Source: Pseudomonas oleovorans subsp. oleovorans (GTDB lineage Bacteria; Pseudomonadota; Gammaproteobacteria; Pseudomonadales; Pseudomonadaceae). Taken from it: 35,514 nt of DNA. The position numbers and the translations under genes are program-made. This document shows positions 19,079-27,793 of the stretch, piece by piece; the first letter of the stretch is position 1, and each line of letters opens with the position of its first letter. The stretch covers positions 1 to 35,514 of the forward strand of contig NZ_NIUB01000044.1 of NCBI RefSeq assembly GCF_002197815.1. Direction: 5' to 3'. The notes under the pieces were generated by a model. It was not told the DNA's origin. It searched no databases and saw only the letters and a list, made by a program, of their open reading frames with translations.

Positions 19079-20580
19079 GATTTAACGCCAAATAATTTAT
19101 GGTTAAGCACTTTGCGGGCTACTGAAGATGAAACTGTGCCGACGAAAATGGCAAAAAAAGAAAACACAACCACGACAAGGAATGCTTCTTGCCGTGTTTG
19201 ATAACTCATATAAGCACTCGCCAGAAACAGAAGCAGTATGACTGGCGCGTAAATACCTGCAATATCTTTAACCAACCAGCCCACATGTACTCCTGGCTGT
19301 AATTTATGATGCACATACCCAACCCAAAGTATTAAGTACAAACTATTAATACCCAGCCACGCCCAGCCTGCACCTACACCACCATACTCTGATGCTGCCC
19401 AGATGATAGCGGGGATAAGCGTGACTACGGTTACCAGATTTCCTATCAGGTGGTAGCGTAGGTTTCCTAAGGCGTATTGCAGGTAGTATGGAAATGCGGA
19501 TACAGCCAATACGCCATTACCGAGTGCATAAAGCGTGAGAATCGGGGCGGCATTGCTGGCGATTTCTTTATCGCCCGTCCATGCGTAGAGCAATGGCTCG
19601 GCAAAAAATGCGATAGTAAGCGAGGCGGAACCCGCAACCACACTCACTAACTGTGTCGCATTGCGGTAGACCTGAATCATCTCATCATGCTTCCCTTCGG
19701 CATGGAGCCTGGCCATACGGGGCATAATGACGGTGCTTACCGGAGCGCTCAGAATCATAATTCCACTGGCGACCAGCACAGCCAGGGTAAAGAAGCCGTA
19801 TTCAGCCAACGGTAAAATGCCGGAAAGAATCAGCTTGTCGGTTTGTGTTACCAAAACCCATACCGATGACGTAAAGGCTATGGTTAATGCAAACTTCAGC
19901 ACAGGTTTAACAGGCTGTATGCTCCAACCGATAATTTCACCCTTGGTGATGACAGGCTTAAGCCTGTTACTCATCAGGTACAGCCCGAGCACTTCCACAA
20001 TGGCCACCGCGAGTTGATGCCAGAAAAATACCGTTGGTGTAAAACCATACTGCCACATGGTGATAAATACTGCCGGAAAGCGCAGCGTTGCAATGATCGC
20101 ATTGAAGCCGCTCAACCACACTAAGCGTTCAGAACCGGTAATAACACCTCGGTACAACCCCCCCAGCCAACGTAAAGCAACACTAACGGCCATAATCTGG
20201 ACGGCCATTACAACCGCATTCATGCTAAGGGTTTCAACCTGGAGCCATTTGTAAGCAATGGGTTCTGCTAATAGCCACAAAGCCGTACCACCAATGGCTG
20301 CTATAGCGACAAAAATGGTACTGAGTGCACGGAAAAGCTGTCGGTAGTGCAATGCCGACATCGAACCACCATGATAGCGGGCCGTCTCGCGTGCAATGGT
20401 TGGCGTTAAGCCTAAATCGAGCAGCGCAAACCATGCCTGCAACATGGTAAAAAAACCTACTAGGCCATAGGCTTCTGCCCCCATGTACTTTATGTAAAGG
20501 GGCAGAATTAAAATACCAATGCCGGCAGAGTAAAGTTGGCTGGCGTAGTTGGCGATGATGTTTTTGCGTAGCTTACTCAA
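19075..20580 (-). CDS. wzx: O-antigen flippase (Wzx)
   Basis: Wzx-type MOP-superfamily transporters flip undecaprenyl-linked O-units to the periplasm. The 501-residue product has about 12 hydrophobic segments, beginning with the family-typical NIIANYASQLYSAGIGILIL and MGAEAYGLVGFFTMLQAWFA, and has a central region APVSTVIMPRMARLHAEGK. The likely start is TTG 20580, with GAAGAG about 7 bp upstream and an 8-bp overlap with the acetyltransferase gene. An ATG start further in would cut into the first helix. Location and topology support the role. Confidence 0.9.
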   Translation of the reverse strand: MSKLRKNIIANYASQLYSAGIGILILPLYIKYMGAEAYGLVGFFTMLQAWFALLDLGLTPTIARETARYHGGSMSALHYRQLFRALSTIFVAIAAIGGTALWLLAEPIAYKWLQVETLSMNAVVMAVQIMAVSVALRWLGGLYRGVITGSERLVWLSGFNAIIATLRFPAVFITMWQYGFTPTVFFWHQLAVAIVEVLGLYLMSNRLKPVITKGEIIGWSIQPVKPVLKFALTIAFTSSVWVLVTQTDKLILSGILPLAEYGFFTLAVLVASGIMILSAPVSTVIMPRMARLHAEGKHDEMIQVYRNATQLVSVVAGSASLTIAFFAEPLLYAWTGDKEIASNAAPILTLYALGNGVLAVSAFPYYLQYALGNLRYHLIGNLVTVVTLIPAIIWAASEYGGVGAGWAWLGINSLYLILWVGYVHHKLQPGVHVGWLVKDIAGIYAPVILLLFLASAYMSYQTRQEAFLVVVVFSFFAIFVGTVSSSVARKVLNHKLFGVKS

Positions 20581-21109
20581 CGCAGAACTCTTCTGAAATC
20601 ACAGACATTTGAATTAAATTCAAATACTGACCATTTTTAAATACAGCATGGCGCAGCAAGCCTTCTTTCTTAAAACCGACCTTTGTATATAACTTAAAAG
20701 CACGCGTGTTTTCTTCCAGCAGGGTAAGATAAACACGGTGCAAATTTAGATCATTAAAAGCATGTTGGATTGCCAACCTGGTTGCATATTCTCCAACACC
20801 ACGCCCTTGATGACTTACATCACCAATCATTATTGCAAACTCACAATTACGAGCAACCCAATCTATATTCAGAAGATAGACTACACCAACTGCCGTATCT
20901 GTGTGTTTATCACAGATTGAAAGCCGAACTGCACCGGATCTATTTGAATAGTAATTATCCACCCATCGCTCATCGATAGAGATATCGATATACCTGAAAG
21001 GCGCACCTAAAGAGGAAACAACAGATCGATCATTACGCCAACTATTTATAACAGAAACATCTTTTTTTGATATTTCGCGCAGGCAATATAATTCTGATAG
21101 CTCAGCCAT
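20573..21109 (-). CDS. GNAT-family N-acetyltransferase
   Basis: The product is a RimJ/RimL-like acetyltransferase of 178 residues. The acetyl-CoA pyrophosphate loop is QGRGVGEYATRLAIQHAF, preceded by the strand NCEFAIMIGD and followed by HRVYLTLLEENTRAFKLYTK and VGFKKEGLLRH, all typical of the family. ATG 21109 is chosen over TTG 21118 because it overlaps the preceding stop by 8 bp (ATGGCTGA). In sugar clusters such enzymes often acetylate an amino-sugar nucleotide (PseH and WecD types). Here a Qui4N or an aminoacyl derivative of it is the natural candidate substrate. That is inference. Confidence 0.85.
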   Translation of the reverse strand: MAELSELYCLREISKKDVSVINSWRNDRSVVSSLGAPFRYIDISIDERWVDNYYSNRSGAVRLSICDKHTDTAVGVVYLLNIDWVARNCEFAIMIGDVSHQGRGVGEYATRLAIQHAFNDLNLHRVYLTLLEENTRAFKLYTKVGFKKEGLLRHAVFKNGQYLNLIQMSVISEEFCVE

Positions 21110-22082
21110 TACTAACAACCTTTAATATCTCATCCATTTCTTTAACCGAATACCGTTGATCACAGGGTAATGCATTAAGACCAGCCAGCAGCTTGTGCTC
21201 AAACATGCCTGAATTACTACGCTGCTCAACTTCAGGCCAGTATGTGGGAATAAATATCCTTCTTTGGATAAGCTCAGATTTCAGAGAAGCATTATCCGTG
21301 AGGAATGGATACACCATTGGCCCATCTACATACTTTCTATCTACCTGAATTTTATTCACTGAAGCCAACGCTTCATGTAAGTACCAGAAATTATTATTAC
21401 GCTGATCTTTTACAGTCGTGTAGTCAATGGTTTTTAACAAATGATCGGTAAAAACGGACATACCCTTTGGCTGACAATTCTGCAGGGTCGATTCAGCCAC
21501 TTGATAATCAGCATAACCTTTTTCAGGTGTAAAGCATGCACGTTTCAGAAGGTGTTTAGTTCTGTCATAGCTTGATTCATCCCGGGCAAGACCATTCCGT
21601 AATTTCAGCTGTGTTGAAAGCCCCCCCCCATCTGGTACACCAAAAAATTTTCGGGGGGAGAAAATAGTCGCTAAACAATCCAAAGGCTTTTGAAAAAACG
21701 CCTGAGAGTGGTCAAACACAAGCTGTTCTTTAGGATACTTACTTAAGAGTCGATTTTGCTCTGCGCCACATATACCAAAGTAATTCACATAGAGAATCCA
21801 CTCACAATCCAACAATTCAATGTCATCCTTTATTGAAAAATCTGAATTCAGTGAGTAAAAGCTTACTGGTACGCCTAGCTCATGCAAAGGCGACAGCATG
21901 GAATCACAAATATAATATGGCATCCATACTTTACTGGGCAAACCAGCTTCCAGCAGAGCATAGAAAGCCGCGCGGGCAGACTGGAAATTCAGCAAATCAG
22001 GATGGTAATGTTGTTTAGATTTTGGCAGCTCTAAAGAAAAATAACCACCAATGGCGTCACTCTGTAATAACACGGATATCAT
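21102..22082 (-). CDS. DegT-like PLP-dependent protein of unknown role
   Basis: I do not recognise a characterised relative. The fold looks like the DegT/DnrJ/EryC1 aminotransferases. FDHSQAFF carries the Asp (residue 124) expected to hold the pyridine nitrogen, and FSPRKFFGVPDGGGL carries a Lys (residue 145) in the place of the PLP lysine. Other seen blocks are KVWMPYYICDSML and PMVYPFLTDNASLK. The chosen ATG gives MISVLLQSDAIGGYF (326 residues, 26-bp overlap with the upstream gene). An ATG at 22097 is also possible. It sits between an ATP-grasp ligase and an acetyltransferase, so a role in making or modifying an aminoacyl sugar is plausible. Confidence 0.7.
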   Translation of the reverse strand: MISVLLQSDAIGGYFSLELPKSKQHYHPDLLNFQSARAAFYALLEAGLPSKVWMPYYICDSMLSPLHELGVPVSFYSLNSDFSIKDDIELLDCEWILYVNYFGICGAEQNRLLSKYPKEQLVFDHSQAFFQKPLDCLATIFSPRKFFGVPDGGGLSTQLKLRNGLARDESSYDRTKHLLKRACFTPEKGYADYQVAESTLQNCQPKGMSVFTDHLLKTIDYTTVKDQRNNNFWYLHEALASVNKIQVDRKYVDGPMVYPFLTDNASLKSELIQRRIFIPTYWPEVEQRSNSGMFEHKLLAGLNALPCDQRYSVKEMDEILKVVSNG

Positions 22083-23250
22083 TCTCCATATGATCAAGCA
22101 TATCCATCATTTCTTCCAATGTTGAATACTGCAAAATCATAGTTCCGAGCGTATGGTGCGATCCGGTGAACTTAAATACCTTATCACCGGGTTTAACATA
22201 GATATCTTGTTCTACTATGTATTTCTTCGCCCGGTCTGAAAGGTAAACTTCTTTAAATACACCATCTTGCAGAGAATGAAGCATATAGCTTGACCAATAG
22301 CCTTTGCTTGGTGTCATACTCAGGCTACTGCAATCGAGTCCAATAGCGGCATCGACTGTATACTTGATCAAATCAACACCGGTCGAATAACGAATAACCT
22401 CTGGAATCTGACAACCGCCATTACGTGGCCCTAATTCTAGGAAGTAGAATTTTCCATCCTGATCGAATAGGAAATCGAAGTTTAATGCACCTGTTTTCAT
22501 ACCCAGCAATGTTAGCAGCCGTTGAGACTCTGCATGGGCAATATCCAACCATTCTTTAGGGTGGGATGTAGGAAACGACTGACCAATTGGCACCAAGCCG
22601 TTGCAAAGATCATCAAAGTTTTCGTCTGCCCAACAACGGAACACCAACTCACCATCAACAATAAATCCATCGCCCGCCACCTGATGCCCCGAGCGAACAA
22701 TGGCTTCCTCAACCACTACTTTTTTCTCTCTGGAAAATTGCAGTGCATGCTGAAATGCTTCAGCCAAATGATCTTTATTCTTAAGATTAGTAACGCCTTT
22801 ACTGCCTGAAGAATCCACCGGCTTTATGAATGCTGGCACACCGATTTCGTCAAGCCATGCCTTAGCTTCGTCCAATGTATAAAATGATTGTGAGCGTGGG
22901 ACGTTGAAGCCGTTCTCAGCAAGGAACGCACGAAACAAATCTTTTCTGGCTAAAATTTCTACCGACTTATAAGGGTTACCCGGTAAACCCATTTTTTCTG
23001 CTACATAGGCTGCTGTAGGCGCTGCGGGGTCTGATGCATAAGCAACAATGCCATCAATTTTCAGCTGCTCTGCCAGTTTCAACACGGCTTCTTTGTCAGT
23101 GGTCGAAACATTATGGTATTCATCTGCCAGTTTATGACCCGGATTCTCAGGCAAATAGTCACAAGTAATTACATAATAGCCTTGCTCGCGGGCATATTTC
23201 AGTGGTGGTATTTGGGTTGGTGCGCCACCCAGGAACAGGATTTTTTTCAT
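22057..23250 (-). CDS. ATP-grasp ligase, probable sugar-modifying
   Basis: The 397-residue product belongs to the carbamoyl-phosphate-synthetase-like ATP-grasp family, whose members join a carboxylate to an amine through an acyl-phosphate. The N-terminal pre-ATP-grasp domain opens with KKILFLGGAPTQIPPLKYAR. The ATP-binding loop is FIKPVDSSGSKGVTNLKN, and the metal-binding end is FYFLELGPRNGGCQIPEVI. It is embedded after vioA and overlaps its stop by 4 bp. It could attach an amino acid or a hydroxy acid to the 4-amino group of dTDP-Qui4N. The substrate is not deducible. Confidence 0.85.
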   Translation of the reverse strand: MKKILFLGGAPTQIPPLKYAREQGYYVITCDYLPENPGHKLADEYHNVSTTDKEAVLKLAEQLKIDGIVAYASDPAAPTAAYVAEKMGLPGNPYKSVEILARKDLFRAFLAENGFNVPRSQSFYTLDEAKAWLDEIGVPAFIKPVDSSGSKGVTNLKNKDHLAEAFQHALQFSREKKVVVEEAIVRSGHQVAGDGFIVDGELVFRCWADENFDDLCNGLVPIGQSFPTSHPKEWLDIAHAESQRLLTLLGMKTGALNFDFLFDQDGKFYFLELGPRNGGCQIPEVIRYSTGVDLIKYTVDAAIGLDCSSLSMTPSKGYWSSYMLHSLQDGVFKEVYLSDRAKKYIVEQDIYVKPGDKVFKFTGSHHTLGTMILQYSTLEEMMDMLDHMENDIRVITE

Positions 23251-24359
23251 TTTTCACCTTTAATGGTTTGTACAACATGGTACAAATCTTCTTCAGCCAG
23301 GCTTGCGTGCACTGGCAGGCATAAAACTTTGTTAGTCGCATCTTCTGCCACACTCAGGTTTTTGGCGTTAGCCGAACTCAAACCGGAGTACATTGGGAAG
23401 TGACTGATTAGCGGGTAAAAATAACGACGGGCAAAAACATTGTTTTGCTTAAGCTTTTCGTATAATTCGTCACGGCTCAGTGGGTATTCTTCCGTCACCA
23501 ATACCGGAAAGTACGAATAGTTGCGTACGGTTTCTGCAGTGCTGGTCAGAATGTTGATACCGGGAATATTGGCTAAATGTTCTCTGTAAAACTCATCAAC
23601 AGCCTGCCGGGCTGCTAACGCTGTTTGAATATGCTTGAGTTGCAGTAAACCAAACGCAGCGTTTACTTCGCTCATCTTCCCGTTAATTCCGACATCAGTA
23701 GTTGTAATCTCATCAACTATGCCGAAATTTTTAAGCTTGTTAATCCGTTGTTTAGTTTCTTCATCGTGACAGATTACAGCCCCACCTTCAAAAGTATTAA
23801 ATACTTTAGTTGCATGAAAGCTAAGAACGCTTAAATCGCCATAGCGAAGAATGCTACCGCCTTCGTCTTGCACACCAAATGCATGGGCCGCATCGTACAA
23901 TACCTTTAAGCCGTGCTTGTCGGCTATCGCCTGAATGGCCTGTACATCGCACCGGTTGCCGTAGCAATGCACTGGCATAATGGCGGTGGTTTTGTCGGTT
24001 ATGGCAGCTTCGATTTTGGCCGGGTCAAGATTCAGGGTTACTGGGTCTATATCGACGAATACCGGTGTTAAGTTGTTCCACACCAAGGAGTTGGTGGTCG
24101 CAACAAACGAGTACGGGGTGGTAATCACCTCGCCGCTTAAGTCTAACGCCTGCAATGCGGTTAACAGAGCATTGGTGCCGTTATTGAACAGCACCACTTG
24201 GTTGACTCCCAGGTACTCTGCCAGCTCTTTCTCTAACTGCTGGTGCATCGGGCCGCCATTCGTCAACACTTTGTTTTGCCAAATCTGCTCCAGATACGGC
24301 ACAAGCTCTTCCAGTGGTGGTAAATAAGGTTGTGTTACATAAATGGGCTTATTGCTCAT
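23247..24359 (-). CDS. vioA: dTDP-4-amino-4,6-dideoxyglucose transaminase (VioA-like)
   Basis: This DegT/DnrJ/EryC1 aminotransferase (370 residues) resembles VioA, which transaminates dTDP-4-keto-6-deoxyglucose with glutamate to dTDP-Qui4N (viosamine). The N-terminus VTQPYLPPLEELVPYLEQIW and NKVLTNGGPMHQQLEKELAE match that group better than WecE. VLYDAAHAFGVQ holds Asp156, and SFHATKVFNTFEGGA holds the PLP lysine Lys185. It directly follows rmlA on an ATGA overlap. With rmlC and rmlD missing, 4-amination is the logical fate of the RmlB product. C4 stereochemistry (gluco versus galacto) is inferred. Confidence 0.85.
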   Translation of the reverse strand: MSNKPIYVTQPYLPPLEELVPYLEQIWQNKVLTNGGPMHQQLEKELAEYLGVNQVVLFNNGTNALLTALQALDLSGEVITTPYSFVATTNSLVWNNLTPVFVDIDPVTLNLDPAKIEAAITDKTTAIMPVHCYGNRCDVQAIQAIADKHGLKVLYDAAHAFGVQDEGGSILRYGDLSVLSFHATKVFNTFEGGAVICHDEETKQRINKLKNFGIVDEITTTDVGINGKMSEVNAAFGLLQLKHIQTALAARQAVDEFYREHLANIPGINILTSTAETVRNYSYFPVLVTEEYPLSRDELYEKLKQNNVFARRYFYPLISHFPMYSGLSSANAKNLSVAEDATNKVLCLPVHASLAEEDLYHVVQTIKGEK

Positions 24360-25237
24360 ACTTCACCGTTGGCAACGGCCAGCAGATATTGACCATAACT
24401 GTTTTTGCTCATTAACTTACCGGCTTGTTGCAGCTGTTCTTTGCTCATCCAGCCATTGTTGAACGCAATCTCTTCAATACAGGCCACTTTATAGCCCTGG
24501 CGCTTTTCAATGGTTTCTACAAACTGCGCGGCTTCCAGCAAGCTTTCGTGGGTGCCGGTGTCTAACCAGGCAAAGCCACGGCCCAGCAGTTCCACGTTCA
24601 GTTCGTTTAAATCCAGATAGGCGTTGTTAACGCAGGTAATTTCCAACTCGCCACGGTCGCTGGGTTTTACGTTTTTGGCAATTTCAATGACGCGATTATC
24701 GTAAAAATACAGGCCGGTTACTGCATAGTGGGACTTGGGCTGTTTAGGCTTTTCTTCGATGGAAACGGCTTTCATGTTGGCATCAAATTCCACCACGCCG
24801 AAACGTTCCGGGTCTTTTACCTGGTAACCAAATACGGTTGCGCCCTTGCCTTCTTTGGCTTTTTTAACCGCTTCTTTCAGTTTTGGGGTAAAACCCTGGC
24901 CGTAGTAGATGTTGTCGCCCAGTACCAGGCACACATCGTCTGTGCCGATAAATTCTTCGCCAATAATGAAAGCTTGAGCTAGGCCATCGGGGCTTGGCTG
25001 TATGGCGTAGCACAGGTTTACACCAAACTGGCTGCCGTCTTGCAGCAGGCGTTCAAACGCAGGCTGATCTTCCGGTGTGGTAATAATGAGGATGTCGCGG
25101 ATACCGGCCAGCATCAGTACCGACAGCGGGTAGTAGACCATGGGTTTGTCGTAAATCGGCAGCAGTTGTTTGGATACGCCCATAGTGATGGGGTACAAAC
25201 GGGTGCCAGAGCCGCCAGCGAGGATGATGCCTTTCAT
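24356..25237 (-). CDS. rmlA: Glucose-1-phosphate thymidylyltransferase
   Basis: RmlA condenses dTTP and glucose-1-phosphate to dTDP-glucose. The 293-residue product has the nucleotidyltransferase signature GGSGTRLYPITMGVSKQLLP at the N-terminus, YYPLSVLMLAGIRDILIIT, VLGDNIYYGQGF and the sugar-binding EEKPKQPKSHYAVTGLYFY. The frame is open 19 codons upstream, but MKGIILAGGSG is the universal start and gives a 1-bp TAATG overlap with rmlB. The gene order rmlB-rmlA without rmlC or rmlD is as expected for an amino-sugar branch. Confidence 0.96.
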   Translation of the reverse strand: MKGIILAGGSGTRLYPITMGVSKQLLPIYDKPMVYYPLSVLMLAGIRDILIITTPEDQPAFERLLQDGSQFGVNLCYAIQPSPDGLAQAFIIGEEFIGTDDVCLVLGDNIYYGQGFTPKLKEAVKKAKEGKGATVFGYQVKDPERFGVVEFDANMKAVSIEEKPKQPKSHYAVTGLYFYDNRVIEIAKNVKPSDRGELEITCVNNAYLDLNELNVELLGRGFAWLDTGTHESLLEAAQFVETIEKRQGYKVACIEEIAFNNGWMSKEQLQQAGKLMSKNSYGQYLLAVANGEV

Positions 25238-26364
25238 TATTTGTTTCCTAAACGTGCTAGTTGGTAGTCGCCGTTGAGTACACGCTGCCACCATTGTTCA
25301 TTGTTTAAATACCACTCTACGGTTTTACGTAAGCCGGTTTCAAAGGTTTCTTCTGGTTGCCAGCCCAGTTCATCGGCAATTTTGCTGGCGTCGATGGCGT
25401 AGCGGCGATCGTGGCCGGGGCGGTCTTTTACGAAAGTCATCAGGCTTTCATAATTTTGAATGTTCAGTGTTGAATGCTGGATAGGCGCCAGTTCTTCCAA
25501 AATCGCGCAGATGGTTTTTACTACTTCGATGTTTTTTTTCTCGTTATGGCCGCCAATGTTGTAGGTTTCGCCGATCTGGCCTGTTGTTACCACCAAATAC
25601 AATGCACGGGCATGGTCTTCTACATACAACCAGTCACGGATTTGGTCGCCTTTGCCGTAAATGGGCAGCGGCTTGCCATGCAGTGCGTTGAGAATGACGT
25701 GCGGCACTAACTTTTCAGGAAAATGGTATGGCCCGTAGTTGTTAGAGCAGTTGGTTATGATGGTTGGAAAGCCGTAGGTACGCCGCCAGGCACGTACTAA
25801 GTGATCAGAACTGGCCTTGCTGGCTGAGTAAGGGCTGCTGGGCGCGTAGGGGGTGGTTTCGGTGAACAACGGTAACTTAGTACCATTGTCGCGGGCATGG
25901 CCCGCTCCCACAGGTTCATCGCTTTCCAAATCATCGGGGTGGGGTAAGTCGCCGTATACTTCGTCGGTGCTGATGTGGTGAAAACGGAAGGCGGCTTTGC
26001 GGGGTTCTTCCAGTTGCTGCCAGTAATTACGGGCGGCTTCCAGCAATGTGTAAGTGCCAACGATGTTGGTTTCGATAAACGCTGCTGGGCCGTCGATTGA
26101 GCGATCTACATGGCTTTCTGCGGCCAGGTGCATAACGGCATCCGGCTGGTGTTGAGCGAATACACGGTCTAGTTCAGCACGGTTGCAGATATCGACTTGT
26201 TCAAAAGCGTAGCGTTCGCTGTTGCTGACTTCTGTTAGGTTTTCTAAGTTGCCTGCGTAAGTCAGTTTGTCGAGATTTACGACTGAATCGCTGGTGTTGT
26301 TAATAATGTGGCGAACGACTGCAGAGCCGATAAAGCCAGCACCGCCGGTGACGAGGTACTTCAT
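25237..26364 (-). CDS. rmlB: dTDP-glucose 4,6-dehydratase with in-frame repeat insertions
   Basis: RmlB makes dTDP-4-keto-6-deoxyglucose using bound NAD. Signature motifs are TGGAGFIGSAVVRHI (6-20), HLAAESHVDRSI (79-90), HISTDEVYGDLPHPD (with the catalytic Thr-Asp-Glu) and SPYSASKASSDHLVRAW (Tyr-x3-Lys). At 375 residues it is longer than E. coli RmlB (361). Two stretches lack counterparts in the E. coli protein as I recall it: residues about 150-163 containing VGAGHARDN, which is the translation of a REP-type palindrome, and residues 295-304 (IQHSTLNIQN) from an A/T-rich near-tandem repeat. Both fall in surface-loop regions and keep the frame, so the enzyme is probably active. Confidence 0.93.
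   Translation of the reverse strand: MKYLVTGGAGFIGSAVVRHIINNTSDSVVNLDKLTYAGNLENLTEVSNSERYAFEQVDICNRAELDRVFAQHQPDAVMHLAAESHVDRSIDGPAAFIETNIVGTYTLLEAARNYWQQLEEPRKAAFRFHHISTDEVYGDLPHPDDLESDEPVGAGHARDNGTKLPLFTETTPYAPSSPYSASKASSDHLVRAWRRTYGFPTIITNCSNNYGPYHFPEKLVPHVILNALHGKPLPIYGKGDQIRDWLYVEDHARALYLVVTTGQIGETYNIGGHNEKKNIEVVKTICAILEELAPIQHSTLNIQNYESLMTFVKDRPGHDRRYAIDASKIADELGWQPEETFETGLRKTVEWYLNNEQWWQRVLNGDYQLARLGNK
25885..25911 (-). repeat. REP-type palindrome inside rmlB coding sequence
   Basis: On the plus strand gcgggc (25891-25896) and gcccgc (25900-25905) flank a 3-base loop, with the arm continuing as tcccac to 25911. On the coding strand this reads gtgggagcgggccatgcccg. It resembles the GTGGGAGCGGGC-type dispersed palindromes common in Pseudomonas and differs from the GTAGGAGCC type filling the rest of this window. 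It encodes rmlB residues 152-160. Confidence 0.7.
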
Positions 26365-27725
26365 TGCGTGATGAGTCCTTCGATGACTATACGTTGTAGC
26401 TCTACCCTTTGAGGGTTGACGCGACTCTCAATATTCAACCGCAGCAGCGGCTCGGTATTCGAAGCACGAATATTCATCCGCCAGTCATCGAACTCCAGGC
26501 TCAGCCCATCGGTGCTATCCACCTTGGGATTATGCACTGCATAGTGCGTCTGTACGGCGGCGAGTACGGCTTTGGCATCGCTGACGGTGTAGTTGATCTC
26601 ACCACTGCAGGGGTAGGCAGCCATGCGCTTGCCTACCAGTTCGGAGAGTTTCTTGCCCTGGCGGCTCATTAGCTCAGCCACCAACAACCAGGGGATCATG
26701 CCGCTGTCGCAGTAGGCGAAGTCGCGGAAGTAATGGTGGGCGCTCATCTCGCCACCGTAGATGGCGTTTTCCTTGCGCATGCGTTCCTTGATGAAGGCAT
26801 GGCCGGTTTTGCTCTGGATGGCCTGGCCGCCATGCTGTGCGCAAATATCGATGGTGTTCCAGGTCAGGCGCGGGTCGTGGATGATCTTGGCGCCTGGCTC
26901 CTTCTTGAGGAAGGCTTCGGCCAACAGGCCGACGATGTAGTAGCCCTCGATGAACGCGCCACTCTCGTCGAACAGAAAACAGCGGTCGAAGTCGCCGTCC
27001 CAGGCGATGCCCATGTCAGCGCCATGCGCTTTGACCGCATCGGCAGTTGCGGCGCGATTTTCCAGCAGGATGGGGTTGGGGATGCCATTAGGGAAGCTGC
27101 CATCGGGCTGGTGATGTACCTTGATGAACTCAACCGGCGCGCCCAAGGCCTTGAAGCGCTGCTCCAACGCATCGATCACGTGCCCCGCAGCGCCGTTGCC
27201 GGCATTGACAACCAGCTTGAGCGGTTGAAGATCAGCAGGGCTGATATAGCCGAGCAGGTGTTCGATGTAAGCGTCCTGGCATGATTGGCGGGCCAGGCTG
27301 CCGCGCTTGCCGACCGGTGCGAAGTTGTCTGCCTCGGCCAGAGCCTGAATATCTTTGAGGCCGGTGTCACCACTGATCGGCTGGGCGCCACGACGCACCA
27401 GCTTCATGCCGTTGAAGTCGATGGGATTGTGGCTGGCGGTTACCTCGATGCCACCATCCACATCGAGGTGAAAGGCAGCGAAATAAACTTCTTCGGTACC
27501 GGTCATGCCAAGGTCGATCACATCACAGCCAGCATCCATAAGGCCATTGGCCAGAGCCTGCTTGAGGCCTGCAGTGGATAGACGCATATCGCCACCGATC
27601 ACGATGCGTTTGGCATCGAGGAACTGCGCATAGGCACGACCAATGCGGTAGGCGATGTTCTCATTGAGCTCAGCGCCGAGCTGGCCGCGGATGTCGTAGG
27701 CTTTGAAGCAGGTTAGCGTGGTCAC
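26361..27725 (-). CDS. manB: Phosphomannomutase / phosphoglucomutase
   Basis: This alpha-D-phosphohexomutase interconverts 6- and 1-phosphates of mannose or glucose. The 454-residue product has FKAYDIRGQLGAELNENIAY at the N-terminus, the phosphoserine loop VTASHNPIDFNGMK, the Mg-binding DGDFDRCF, the sugar-specificity loop GGEMSAHHYF and the phosphate-binding RASNTEPLLRLN. Family members carry both activities to varying degrees. With rmlA downstream and no manC or gmd, feeding glucose-1-P is as likely as mannose-1-P. The frame extends to 27785, but GTG 27725 gives the family start MTTLTCFKAYDIRG. It overlaps rmlB by 4 bp. Its base composition is like the core genome. Confidence 0.9.
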   Translation of the reverse strand: MTTLTCFKAYDIRGQLGAELNENIAYRIGRAYAQFLDAKRIVIGGDMRLSTAGLKQALANGLMDAGCDVIDLGMTGTEEVYFAAFHLDVDGGIEVTASHNPIDFNGMKLVRRGAQPISGDTGLKDIQALAEADNFAPVGKRGSLARQSCQDAYIEHLLGYISPADLQPLKLVVNAGNGAAGHVIDALEQRFKALGAPVEFIKVHHQPDGSFPNGIPNPILLENRAATADAVKAHGADMGIAWDGDFDRCFLFDESGAFIEGYYIVGLLAEAFLKKEPGAKIIHDPRLTWNTIDICAQHGGQAIQSKTGHAFIKERMRKENAIYGGEMSAHHYFRDFAYCDSGMIPWLLVAELMSRQGKKLSELVGKRMAAYPCSGEINYTVSDAKAVLAAVQTHYAVHNPKVDSTDGLSLEFDDWRMNIRASNTEPLLRLNIESRVNPQRVELQRIVIEGLITQ

Positions 27726-27759
27726 GGTGAGTAATTCTTCTCGATCGAGTGCAGCAACA

Positions 27760-27782
27760 CCCTGCATTGCCATGCAGCAGGG
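27760..27782. other. Hairpin between wzz and manB
   Basis: In the 68-bp spacer, ccctgc (27760-27765) can pair with gcaggg (27777-27782), and inside it ctgcat pairs with atgcag. No T run follows, so it is more likely an mRNA hairpin upstream of the manB ribosome site than a terminator. Confidence 0.4.
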
Positions 27783-27793
27783 CAATACGTGAA

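Noticed and set aside
25237..26364. rmlB insertions as sequencing errors
   Set aside because: Both keep the frame, are flanked by intact motifs, and one is a perfect palindrome, so a real insertion is more likely.
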